NCBI RefSeq assembly: GCF_026151205.1
Contig: NC_087072.1
Location: forward strand, 22,461,603 to 22,525,602
Direction: 5' to 3'
DNA from: Bolinopsis microptera
Taxonomy: Eukaryota > Ctenophora > Tentaculata > Lobata > Bolinopsidae
DNA: 64,000 nt
Shown here piece by piece: positions 53,554-64,000 of the stretch. The first letter of the stretch is position 1; every line of letters begins with the position of its first letter. Both the position numbers and the translations under genes were made by a program. The notes beneath the pieces were generated by a model, which saw only the letters and a list, made by a program, of their open reading frames with translations, was not told where the DNA came from and did no database searches.

Positions 53554-54675
53554 GTAATAAAAGTCAATAATACTGTATCAATTGAGTTCCAAAGCACAAC
53601 TGGAGCATTTCAAGGAGATGCACTATCAGGTAATCTATTTACTGTTGTTGAAGCCGCTGCACTTATTCACCTCAGATCTGTACTCTCCCAAGTATCATCA
53701 ACACCTTACCCAGTGAATCATCCAATCCCTAATCCTCCTATCTCAGAAGAATTCATGCCACTCGAAACAGGATACTCGGATGATATTGACTTTAATAACA
53801 CTGAACTTGCTCCACTCAAAGAAATGCTTCCTATCGCTAAAGATATATTCCAGCAGTGGGACCTTCATATCAATTCTTCCAAGACTGAATTTGTCCATTT
53901 TTATTTAGCAGATCCTAAACCCACTGTTAAACGCAAGGTGATTGTTGGAAAAGTGTATAGAGGTGATGAAGAGTGGCGCTCTAACAAAACTTTAGGATCG
54001 TTGATGTGCACTGTTAAGGATATCAAGAATCGAATATTCCTTGGTAATGTTGCCTTTAGTAAATTTCAGAAAGTTTGGATGAAGAGCAAGATTTCAGTCC
54101 AAAGGAAGATCAAAATCTACGAGGCACAAGTAGTCTCTATTCTACTCTACAACTGCAACTCCTGGGCTGCACCACTAGCTTCGTTGAATGAACTTGATAT
54201 TGCTCATCGCAAACACCTCCGAAGAATCCTCAACATCAGATGGCCTACTGGGGTTATTTCTAATGAGGCACTCTATGCTCGTTGTTATGTCACTCCCTTG
54301 TCTGTGAGAGTCTCTAAGTTTCGATGGAGAATGTTAGGACATATCTTAAGAGGACAGGAAGACTCACCAGCATACACCTCTATGTTATTTGCTATAAATT
54401 CTGATATTTTTATGGAAGGGAGACGGGGTAGACCATGTTTAAACTTATTAGATGTTATTAGAAAAGACTTGACTAGTAGAAATCTTGATATTAGACTTAA
54501 GAATTTGACTGATTTCGAAGACCTTAGATTTTTAGCTTTAGATAGGGAGGAGTGGAAGAAGTTAGAAGATGGTTGATGTTTTTGTTTTCTTTTTTATGCG
54601 TTTTGATATCTATAAGGTGCCTAGGATGCTCTTTTAAAGAGATATTTCGTACTTTGAAAGATTTACTACTACTAC
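53554..54675 (+). mobile_element. 5'-truncated LINE with 13-bp target duplication and (tac)n 3' end
   Basis: Flanked by tacaatttacgtt at 53541-53553 and 54676-54688. The coding frame runs from the truncation (about 53581) to 54574-54576. It begins in the reverse transcriptase palm (TGAFQGDALSGNLFTVVEAA), has ETGYSDDIDF at the active site (YSDD in place of the common YADD), and ends with RWRMLGHILRGQEDSPAY and RGRPCLNLLDVI. It is the same family as 33659-36527. The retained part has no stop or frameshift, so the insertion is fairly young. The 3' end is a run of tac triplets, not poly-A. Confidence 0.87.
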
Positions 54676-54688
54676 TACAATTTACGTT

Positions 54689-55419
54689 ATTATATTTTGA
54701 AGATGGCAGGATCTAAAGAACAACAATTATTTTAATATTTACATTTAATACATTCAATACCAAATACATTGTTTCTAAACTTCATTTTTGTACGCTTATT
54801 TTTCAACAGAAAGGAAACACTTACAGTAGCATTAATAAGCTCATCCTACGGACGGCTAATGGCTATCCGGAGACTCTAAGTATGACCAAAGTACGCCCTA
54901 AAATGAGCAGAATATAGCGTATATTTATCTTTAAGTTTAAGACGTTTAAGTTTAACTGACGAAAACTCGGAATTTTCACTGAAAGCAACATCGGCGAGAG
55001 CATTTCTCTATTTTGTACACATTTCTTCGTTCATAAGCTTTGGTAAGGAACTTTCCTAAGTTCCTAGGTCTCCGATGGTAATTGTAGGGTGTGCGAAAAT
55101 CTGTCCAATATCAGAGAAGAGTAATGTTTTACTTTGTTGGGACAAACAGTGAGTCGGAAATCTTCATAAGTTCATAAAGAGGGCAAGCGCGCAATACATG
55201 AAGCTCATCTTCGATGATTGGATCAGGGAAAGGTCAAGCTTTAGAATTAGATGGTCGAGTGACTCCACATTTGTAGTAGAACAGTTGCAGTGTTTGCATG
55301 CCCTATTCGAAAGTTCATGGCGATACAAGTCGTGTCTTCCTGTTTTGATGTTGTTCTGAGTTGCACAAGTCTCAATTTTTATAGCACACGTAGACTTAGA
55401 GATAATCGAGCCTAATATC
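54689..55419. other. Gap between the LINE and the MazG-like pseudogene
   Basis: No exon recognised. May include decayed 5' sequence of the MazG-like copy, but I cannot align it. Confidence 0.4.
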
Positions 55420-55890
55420 TCTACTGCGGGGCGGTTGGGGAGTTTTGTGAGTTCAGATCTGCTGTTAAGGCTCTTCGTGAGGTCCTAGAACGCGAAGAGG
55501 AAGTGGAAAATAACGAGAAAGAAGATATTTTTACTTTCATAAGAAAAAAGTCCGAAGTCCTGTACGGTTGGGAGTGTTAAAAGAGTTAGGGGATGTCACG
55601 TGGTACTTGACTGCCATGTGTAACAAATTAGAGATAGAGCTGGTGTTTAATGTGGTGCAGTTAAATAAAAAGTTGGAGGAAGGTAAAACATTCAAATGTC
55701 AAAGTTAGCCTAGGAAAATCAGTTGACAGCTATCGGTAGAACAGTGCATCGGAAACATGTTTCAGATTATAAATTACAAACATTGTCCGCATTTTAACAG
55801 CAGTCTGCATGAGGTTATGCGACTAAATGCTGCAAAGTCAAGATGTGGTGCTGTTCAGGGCGATGCAGATAATACTCTATTACTCTCTGA
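55420..55890 (+). pseudogene. Decayed copy of the MazG-like gene
   Basis: Pieces match 51040-51590 in the same order: ctactgcggggcggttgggg with gagttttgtgagttca (the Glu-rich helix), then gggagtgttaaaagagttag with gggatgtcacgtggtacttg (the ExxD helix), then catgaggttatg and gctgcaaag, then ttcagggcgatgcagataat (GDxDN tail). Frameshifts and an in-frame stop after the second helix rule out a full protein. The middle (residues about 140-195 of the parent) is mostly gone. The first metal helix is altered (VGEFCEF rather than VEEFCEF). Confidence 0.82.
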
Positions 55891-56675
55891 TTAGTAATCT
55901 GAGCTGATCGTAATTACATTCAATAGCAAATATAGGAATATTCATTATATCTGAATATTTTGGTTTTTTTTTTCATTTAGAATTATTAAATCAAAGCTGA
56001 TATTAGATATTATGAAGTATGCGGTGTTTAACGAGTCATTTATTTTATTTAGTATTAGTAACCTTGTTAATTACTGTAATTTCTATTTTGCAGTCTATCA
56101 CATCAGACGGTCAATACTTTAAAACCATAATTATATTGACACAACTATCTTAACCTCCTCCTCTTGATCATCATTCCTATAAATATATCAATAGATTATA
56201 ACTCTAGACCTAATATCTTTGCACCCCAATAATTACATCTGATTATTATAGAACCTCCCGAGAGTTACGAAGAAGTTAGTCCTCAATCCCTCAAGGTTAT
56301 GAGAGCTGTCTGATAACGCTAAATCAGTCACACTAAACCCGCCCAAATCACCCAACTAGGAGTTATGGCAGGCACTCTAACTGCAATATCGATCAAAGAA
56401 GGTAGCAGTGATGTTGGAGCTGGAGATGATGTTGGAGCTGGAGATGTGGTGATGAAGTTCAGGACACGATCCGTCCAAATGAGGTGAATTAACTTATAAA
56501 TTGTTCCTGTTAATTCGTTTAGTCGTGCGATTATTGTAACTCCTAACTCGTCTACATATTCATAATTTGCAACGAAGTTGAGAGTTGACAATACAGAATA
56601 TTACGTGTCAAGGATTTAGACTCTTTATGAGCGACACAACTAACAAGTCACGCTTGTGTTTTGTCACGTTTTTTG
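55891..56675. other. Intergenic, no gene seen
   Basis: AT-rich; the minus frame at 56328-56591 has only a short simple repeat (SPAPTSSPAPTS) and no family resemblance. Confidence 0.45.
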
Positions 56676-56932
56676 CACGTGGGTTGTCATGGGAATTGCG
56701 GCGGCTTCTGTTTTGTCACGTGACCACAAATATTACCTCCCAATAGTATTCCACATTACAGCTAATAAATACAAGTAGATGCCAGACTTGTGCCGGTAGT
56801 TTGTGATTATGATATGAAGTGAACACAGCTGCACAATCGTACTGATTACCGTGACACCTTATCTCGTGACCTCAGTACCTACGGGAGAATCCTAAACGCA
56901 AATCCACCACAATTCCCATGACAACCCACGTG
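56676..56932. repeat. 29-bp inverted repeat pair
   Basis: The arm cacgtgggttgtcatgggaa at 56676 onward and its complement at 56904-56932 match over 29 bp with two mismatches, 199 bp apart. Each arm carries CACGTG. It could be a small inverted-repeat element; no target duplication was found. Confidence 0.65.
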
Positions 56933-59065
56933 GTGTGGTCTGGTCACGAGTTCCCTGCACGTGAACAAGAGCTACCCAATCATAGGACAGCATTATGAGG
57001 GGCACTGTATTTGTATAGCGTGCGGAGAAATTGTGTTAATTACAGCGTAGGTCCCAAGTATAGTCAAATTACTGCTCGGTAGCCAGAGTAATCAGTATAT
57101 CGAGTCACTCGCTGACCTTATATGGAATAATTTCTCAACATCAATTAATTAGTAATTGTAAATATATGAGCTCACACACACACATCTCGCAAAGCTCTCT
57201 CTGCAGAACTTGAGTTGAGTGTCGCGCTCGCTCTCTCTCTCCCAACTTTTCGGGCTCTCGCGGTTGATTTGCTCCCCACCCACTTTCCCTGAGGGGCAGA
57301 GTGATTTTACGGTCACTTACCTCGGTTTCATTATGATTGTTAATTGTAACCGTTTCATTGCAAGCAATGTTCAGGGTTTGTCGTACGTGTTTGTGCCGAG
57401 TTGGCTGTAATTGTTGTGTTTATTTGATCAGATGAACTGTATATCAATATTGTAATTTATTTTCTGGTTTCCTCTGCCGAACTGGTCTGAAGATGAGATT
57501 TTTTCTATTTTCTAATTCTGCAATAATAGCGTCGATTATTATTTTATGCTCTTAGATTACATCTCCCTCAGTTTAGCTGTTGTGGAGTTAACATTTTGAC
57601 CGAACTGAAATAACAGCATGCCAAATTGCCGATTTTCAGCTGCCTAGGCTTAATTTTATACCGTCGCGTCGAATAAAGACCAATCTCTAATTACATTGGC
57701 ATATTATTCCCTTCTAAATAGGTGTAATCAAGTGAATTTTAGATCCTAGCGCCACACTTTTCATCATTGCACCCAGGTCCTATAAGTATAATTAATTATC
57801 AGAACAATTATTTTTACATGAAAGTTTCGAGTGTCTTATTTTATCGCGAATTTCAATAATGCGCGTGATTTAATTCCAATTAAAACGATTTAAATCTTCG
57901 TAAACGGAAATTGACAGCTTAATTGATTACTTTCTAAGCATATTTATGCCGTTTTTTGTCTAAATATTTCTCCATTACTATTAGATCATTGAATTAAGTT
58001 TAAAACAGATCGATAATGTTTGACCACTCCATTTATGATATTAAATTAATTAAGTTTATGTGTTATAATTAAAGTAACTCATAATTCTTATTATTAACGT
58101 TAATTCGTTTCTGGAGGTCTAGTTTAGGAGTATCTCAATACATACGAGTATCACTCCGCAAGCGTTATCAGACAGGTCTCATAACCTAGTAGTATGATCA
58201 ATAGGTACTCATCCTGAGCGGGGGAATGCTCAGTTTCAAGTACGGCAAGTGTTTATAATTATTTAGAACATCTCTGAAGATGTCAAATACTTCAGCCCCA
58301 ACTTTCCCATCAACCATTTAATTAGTTGTTTGGGACGCACTCTTACTTACTTTTCAATCATTGAATGCCACCGAAAATACTTGATAAAGAGTAATAAGTT
58401 CGACGACAGGAGAGTAATTATAAATTGACGGTATCTGCAAATTGTCCGTTTGCTTAATGTCTATAAATAAACGTATACCGGAAATCCTGCTACTTTCGAT
58501 ATGTGGTTACTGGTTCCCAATTTCTATAGTAGGATCTGGAGTGGTGGCACTGCGACAACAGTCTCATATTACTATATTATTACCAGTTTCATGTGATAAT
58601 ATTTTTACCAAGTGATGAACTGAATTTGAGTAACCTATCAAGCATTCTTTAATGTATATCTATCGTTCTATCACATTTCCGACCAAACGTCCTTGTCGAC
58701 CTGGTGAGCGGTTTTACGCCACGACTTGGTAAACCTCAGTCTTTCTCTTGTGCTCAGGATCTTACCGTTAGCCTCTATTACTATACGTTGTTATTGCGTA
58801 TTTGATTTTTGGTTAAGTGTGTGTGTGGTATCGTTTTTTAATTGAAAGATAATTTATTTGCCATTAAGGTAATTGATCTTCTAAATGGACATTATGTTTT
58901 AAATTATGCTTCTGTTATAAGGTCATCAGTCATTATCCAGTGATGCGAACTAATAATGAGGACGAATTGCTGCCTCAAGATATGATTAACCATGGAAATA
59001 GTTCGAATTCCTAACAGTCTGACGCAATCTAGTTGCGCAGCATCTGTAGCAACTTTTGTCGCATT
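56933..59065. other. Non-coding, AT-rich region
   Basis: No exon or RNA gene supported. Short CA and CT microsatellite patches occur near 57172-57243. Confidence 0.45.
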
Positions 59066-59257
59066 ACTCCTCTTCCTCCTCCTCCTCATCCTCCTCCTCC
59101 TCCTCCTCCTCCTTCTCCTCCTCCTCCTCCTCCTCCTCCTCCTCCTCCTCCTCCTCCTCCTCCTCCTCCTCCTCCTCCTCCTCCTCCTCCTCCTCCTCCT
59201 CCTCCTCCTCCTCCTCCTCCTCCTCCTCCTCCTCCTCCTCCTCCTCCTCCTCCTCCT
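59066..59257. repeat. (TCC)n microsatellite, about 64 triplets
   Basis: Nearly pure cct/tcc array with a few interruptions at the left end. The homopolymer Leu, Pro, Ser and Glu frames across it are artefacts. Confidence 0.98.
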
Positions 59258-61667
59258 TTAGGCAACTTCGCAGATTACTTTTTCCCACATGTGTACTGTG
59301 TAGCATTCAGCACAAGCTCCCTTACTTCGTGACATAATACACCACCCCGACTAAAAAGTTTTTCAAATTTTTAAATTACGCGTCGTTAAAACCTGAGTTT
59401 TCGATGACGCGTTTGAACGTGTCTTAAAATTATACTTAACGTGAATAATTGCACGAGTGTCAAAGTCAATCTATCGGTGTGTTGCAATTAATTAATTATT
59501 ACGGCAAATTTCACTTCAATTCGCTCAAATTTGCAGGTAAAAGGCGTGAGCTAATGGCTAAAATCCATCCATTAAATGTCACAATTCATAATTCTGAAAA
59601 ATGCATGGTTAATCGAACTCGTTTCTTCAATCAACGATTATTAATTTGTCCATATAGTGGATTATCTTGGTTCTAACCTGATCGTTAATTCACAAAGACA
59701 ACGGCCTGACAGTGCATGGTCAGAGGGCATAATCCGAAATCTTTAGCTTTGCTCCCTTTTGCTTTCGTCTCAACAGATACCTTTGTAATCCAATTAGTTC
59801 ATCAATTGATTCTGACTACCTGAGGCCCCCACAGGGTATGCCAATGACATGAGGCTATTCGCAAATTCGCTGTCTTGCCATTGATAGTGACTACTGTAAC
59901 ATGTATGTAACTACAACTCAGTTGAAGGTAACCAGGTGATACTGCCGATTACAATACTATTGTCAGCAATCAGGAGATACACCTAACTCCGCTACCTCTG
60001 AATTAGTGCTGGACATGTTGTGGTGCAACACGTGCTACCGCACAAATACCACCCAATTAATCAGCTGGGCTATCATTATAAAATCAATTAATTAGCGGGG
60101 AATGATGATGATATGTGAGGGAGATAGAACTGGCGGGGCTAGTCGGAGTTGCACTAGTCGGGCTGCTTGTCATGGTAGAGCCGTGGGGCATGCCACCCTC
60201 ATGTTTGGTAGTGTATTGGCTCAGAAACTTGTCTCGTATTAATTACTAATCAATGGATCGCCCAACCGTACGTACCAGGTGCAGCACATTAATTACTTTA
60301 AACGGGTCACGGGGCCTGGTGGTGCTTGGTGATTGGCTGATTGGGTACAGCAAGGCTTCTGATTGGTCCAATCGGCGCTGCAGGGGTTTAAATGTCGTGT
60401 TCACTTAAGGGGAGTTAGTAGTCATTAATATGTAGCCGTTTAGCTCCCATCAAATCAGCAAAACTCCTTTAAAACCCCTCATGTCCCCTGCTCTCTTCAG
60501 TAGTTTGACAGCTCCTGCACTTTCGCGGTGAGGATAATCTTTTATCGGCGCGCTACTCAGCTCCGCTCAGTCGCTGCTGCGTTCCTCAGTCACGTGGTCT
60601 TACAACGCATTCCGTTGGGTCCACTCTGGCCAGATTTTCGTGCCGTGATCCCAATTTTCTGTGCTGTATTTATTAGTAATCTGCTGGTCGTAGTTATTAG
60701 TTAACATTAGTTAACTACAAGTGTTGAGTCCGAACTCTTCTTTTATAATAGCTGCTCAGGTCCTCTGCTGCGTATTTTAAATATATTTTCCATGTTGGAC
60801 TGCAGGGACGAGCCTTGCACCAATCAGCTCCTCTCACCCTGACTATCTCCTTTCCCTCTACTAGTAACCACGTAAACATCATTACTGTTCAGAAGAGTAA
60901 TCAACATTGAACTGAGCAGACGATAATTAGGCGTCCAGATTCGAATTAACGTTGCTCTGTATTTGAATTAGCACGTTCTGAATCATTATCCATTACTTTC
61001 GTACTCTCTTGTGAGAACGATATGATACTGGCGTTTTATCAGTGTAATTATCATCGAGATGACGATGTTGAGCTTGAGCTCATTTAACATTGTTTAGTCT
61101 GTATTATATCTTAAGTTTTACAAGATCTGTGGCTGTGTTTTACTGGTAGAGGTAGAGTATTTTAGTTGAGTCATTGATGGCATTAGTGGCATTTTAGTGG
61201 CATTTTAGTTGAGTCATTAATGGCATTAACCAAGCTTCTCAAGGGGATTAACTGTGAGTAGTTTCATTAATTTATGGGTGAAGGAGTTACCATAGCAACA
61301 ACAATGTGGTCATGGCAACCATGTCTGTCGCACAGTCATCATGTAGTTTGATTAATCTTCAAAAGCTTGGTTCATTATCAAGTTGAATTGCTTGCCGTTG
61401 ATTGGTCGGAGCCTGTCCTGCCCTGTTTTCATTGGCTAATCCTGAAATTGGGAGTTGATTAATTGTGAGGAGAGCATGAGATTCATGTCTCCTTCACCCA
61501 GGGCCGTTCTGTAATCCACCAAAGCTTGATCAAAGCAATTAATTGTCTGACCAGCCGAGTAAGGGCTGTTCTCTCTCGCTCTCTCTCGCTCTCTCTCTCT
61601 CTCTCTAGCTCTCAGTCACTCTAACGCTATATTATCTACAAGCAATTTGAACACCACCTCCTTACGT

Positions 61668-61671
<4 letters not shown>
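59258..61671. other. Non-coding region with scattered CpG and homeodomain-like attaatta sites
   Basis: No exon recognised. Many taattaat-type palindromes (for example 59490, 60056, 60285) and a CpG-richer patch around 60530-60610 could belong to a regulatory region of the gene starting at 62.55 kb; this is only a guess from position. Confidence 0.35.

Positions 61672-61749
<78 letters not shown>
61672..61749. repeat. (CT)n microsatellite
   Basis: About 39 uninterrupted ct dinucleotides; a shorter interrupted run lies just upstream at 61570-61607. Confidence 0.98.
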
Positions 61750-61751
<2 letters not shown>

Positions 61752-62549
61752 GTGATCGTTGTGGCTGGCTACTTTTTTTTGAATTACAGTATATCCCTTG
61801 AAACTTTCGTATTAGATCGTTTAACTCGGTTACTTAGCTAGTGAGGGGTCGCGACTTTTAATGTAATCTGTCCAATATAACTAATAGATAAGTTGTGCTT
61901 TCATCTAGTACTGTCGTCTCCCCCTTCTTTAAAGGTTTGATTGGTTTTAAAGTAAGTTCAACCGTTTTATAACCATCATTAACATGATGCAAATGAGAGG
62001 GTTGAAATAAACGGATAATTTTCAAACCCCCCGCTCAGCAGTGCTCTTCATCACCTCAAACCTATTATGATTGATTTATTTGATTATGCTAGGACTAACT
62101 TTTGACTGCACTAGTTGCATATTTTAAGATTGTGGACTATGATCATACAAATGATATCATATCGATTCTTTTGTTTAAATTTATTTGGTGGGTGTAAAAT
62201 AAGTCATTAACATTTAACACAAAACAGTTCAATTTGAAACAAGTCGTCAATTCTTCTATTACGTTTTATTGATTTATCTTTCCACAAACTATTTACCTTC
62301 CTCTAATTCTGTTTGACCCAATTACTGTAGTTGAAAGTAATTACTTTAATTTCATCAGATTGAACATATCTGATTACAAGATGAACTTATCTTTAGTAGG
62401 CAGTAATCATTAGCTGTTCATTAAACGGTCTGAAAAATCTAAAATAAGAACTTGCATTACGTTATAAATATGAGTGATGAAACAGTGCAAGCTACTAACA
62501 TTACCCAACCCCCCTCCTCCTAACTCCACCTCTTCTAGCTCGAATTCGA
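61750..62549. other. Upstream region of the possible exon at 62550
   Basis: No coding feature. Pyrimidine-rich leader just before the ATG at 62550. Confidence 0.35.
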
Positions 62550-62735
62550 ATGATGGATGTTATCAAGAAAGAAGTGGTCCTGCCAACTTCCCTGACTCAG
62601 TTGCCTGTCTCTCTCGCTCAGTTCCCGATGGTCTCCGCCAGCTCACCAGCCAGAACCAAGTCATCTCCCGTCAGGACCTCGCCTTCTAGGAGAAACAGCA
62701 TGGCTCTACCTGACACTGTAAACCCCGCAAGCAGG
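62550..62735 (+). CDS. Possible first coding exon of an unidentified gene
   Basis: From ATGATG at 62550 a 62-codon frame runs to the donor AGG|GTAGGT at 62735/62736 in phase 0. The peptide starts MMDVIKKEVVLPTSL and is Ser/Pro/Arg-rich (SSPVRTSPSRRNSM), with one RRNS site of basophilic-kinase type. That style suits the disordered N-terminus of a regulatory protein. No downstream exon was recognised before the window ends, and a second frame (from 62474) overlaps it, so this is tentative. Confidence 0.35.
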
Positions 62736-62747
62736 GTAGGTTAAACA

Positions 62748-62808
62748 GGTTACACGTGTAGATTTACAGGTTGCACGTGTAGATTTACAGGTTGCACGTG
62801 TAGATTTA
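62748..62808. repeat. 21-bp tandem repeat, three copies
   Basis: Units of the form acaggttgcacgtgtagattt, directly after the possible exon's donor. Each has the ACGTG core. Confidence 0.88.
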
Positions 62809-63193
62809 AGGTGGAAACTGGATCTTGATGTAACCACTTGGGTGGTTTTACAAACTTGTAATTAAATTGTCGGGTGGGGTTTTGTTTTCTACGTGGGGGC
62901 TTGATGTGTGATTGAATGTGTAGTTTTACATGAACAATACAATCTATTATCATTGAGATCGGGGGTTTCATATGGTCATGATAGTAATTGTCATTAGCGT
63001 GTTTTTTGCGCGGCAACAAAATACAGAAATTTTCGCCGTTGGGCATTTTAGAAAATTATTGATCACTTTTCCTGACACGGAAATTATGTGAAGCGAGTAA
63101 TAATTCTCCGTATTTAAACCAGTTTCACTATTTTTAGCCATCAGCGAAGAGTGATGAACAATAAAGAATCATTGGAATATCAAATTTGTGTTA
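62809..63193. other. Non-coding gap
   Basis: No exon or repeat recognised. Confidence 0.45.
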
Positions 63194-63853
63194 GGGGTCG
63201 TTCACATATTACGTAATCACCTCAAGGATTTGGGGTGTTCAACATCTTGACTATTGGCAGCGGCTCAAAGCACTAAATCTAATGTCGATGCAAAGGAGGA
63301 GAGAGCGTTATATTATCATCCACATGTGGAAAATCTTACATCAACGCTGCCCAAATGACCTTGGGATTCTTTTTTCTACTCCATTAAGACACGGAATCAA
63401 GGCCACCATTCCAAGTCTCAGCAAGAGCAGTACTCAACGTCAACAGTCATTGTATGATGGTTCATTTGCAGTAATGGAACACCATTCCATCAGATCTTCA
63501 CCTCATTGAAGACCCACTGCTGTTCAAAGCAAAACTATCAGCATTTCTTAAACCGTTTCCAGATAACCCACCTGTGAGCAATTACAGCTGCCCTAATGGA
63601 AATTCTTTGCTGGACTGGAGTATGAATAAGGCAGCAGCGATGCTGCAAGGGCGGTCGAACTATTCGATGACCCAGTAGAGGAATCTACGAATCTCTCCAA
63701 AGTATCCAAAGTAAGGGAGAGGAAGGGGTTTCTAAATAATAACACTATACTAGTGTAGCACAATAACTATGTGTAAAACTGATCACGGAGGGGGGGGGGG
63801 GGGGTTGGGGGTTTAAAAATCGGACAAAAAGTAAGTAACATGTGAACAACCCC
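63194..63853. mobile_element. TTA-flanked element (same termini as 49912-50079) carrying a LINE fragment
   Basis: The left end ggggtcgttcacatattacg and the complement of the right end (ggggttgttcacatgttact) are inverted repeats, flanked by TTA at 63191-63193 and 63854-63856. A G run of about 16 bases lies near the right end (63788-63804). In place of the short interior of its relative, it contains about 400 bp of LINE reverse transcriptase C-terminus. Confidence 0.78.
63252..63640 (+). mobile_element. LINE reverse transcriptase C-terminal fragment (CR1/L2-like)
   Basis: The frame reads WQRLKALNLMSMQRRRERYI then MWKILHQRCPN, the common C-terminal block of animal LINE proteins (YWERLKxLxLxSLxRRRERY). 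After a frameshift near 63473 it continues as WNTIPSDLHLIEDPLLFKAK and LSAFLKPFPDNPP. Broken and 5'-truncated. Confidence 0.8.
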
Positions 63854-64000
63854 TTAGTGATTAGCTCAAGAGATATAACTTATAAGTTGAATTACTTCGG
63901 GAAGGACTTCTTACATATTGAGTAGTGGCGGTAATGTTATTATATTCGTAAACTTTGTTTCCTTCGGTTGACAAGTTATCATTCGATTACTCATTACTAG

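Noticed and set aside
58992-59337. Poly-Leu, poly-Pro, poly-Ser and poly-Glu frames
   Set aside because: Artefacts of the (TCC)n microsatellite.
1-64000. CRISPR array, bacterial operon or phage system behind the MazG-like gene
   Set aside because: Spliced animal genes flank the locus, and the tandem repeats have no unique spacers.

Overview
The window is nuclear DNA from an invertebrate animal. Three genes have clear GT-AG introns and are recognisable metazoan proteins (ABITRAM, an LMAN2/VIP36-type cargo lectin, a sideroflexin), and the rest is AT-rich and crowded with eukaryotic transposons. There are no bacterial operons, CRISPR arrays or tRNAs. The mix (two kinds of Penelope-like elements, several LINE families, hAT, TA-flanked and TTA-flanked elements, a secreted SMase D-like gene, a MazG-like gene) would fit a non-bilaterian animal such as a cnidarian, but the sequence alone does not prove the phylum.

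Layout. 1-0.84 kb: last three exons of ABITRAM (+). 3.0-8.2 kb: a complete Penelope-like element with an N-terminal GIY-YIG nuclease (Naiad-type), lodged in a TA-flanked element, followed by a nearly identical 5'-truncated copy with a 12-bp target duplication. 11.65-14.6 kb: about 119 copies of a 25-bp minisatellite. 15.7-16.8 kb: a hAT element. 18.07-19.89 kb: an intronless secreted SMase D/phospholipase D-like gene (+) with four Cys-rich C-terminal repeats. 20.46-28.47 kb: LMAN2 (-), ten exons counting two alternative last exons, with a LINE fragment, a small inverted-repeat element and minisatellites in its introns. 28.5-31.5 kb: a palindromic canonical Penelope element just upstream of the LMAN2 ATG, split by a DNA transposon. 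32.2-37.5 kb: a dispersed repeat family, a hAT-like MITE and a long dead LINE. 39.4-40.2 kb: a TA-flanked element. 40.46-48.66 kb: an eleven-exon sideroflexin gene (+) whose ninth intron holds a 145-bp tandem repeat and LINE wreckage. 49.1-49.9 kb: an orphan leucine-rich ORF. 50.9-51.6 kb: a MazG-like nucleotide pyrophosphohydrolase, with a decayed copy at 55.4-55.9 kb. 51.66-53.46 kb: a DNA transposon with a nested MITE. 53.55-54.68 kb: a 5'-truncated LINE. 56-64 kb: mostly non-coding, with microsatellites, one plausible first coding exon at 62.55 kb and a TTA-flanked element carrying a LINE fragment.

The host genes have no evident joint pathway. LMAN2 acts in ER-Golgi cargo transport, sideroflexin in mitochondrial amino-acid transport, the SMase D-like protein is predicted to be secreted, the MazG-like protein is predicted to clean nucleotide pools, and ABITRAM is an actin-associated protein. 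The main biological stories are the duplicated last exons of LMAN2, the probably recent activity of a permuted Penelope-like element, the duplicated MazG-like gene, and transposons that can be dated relative to one another through nesting and target duplications.
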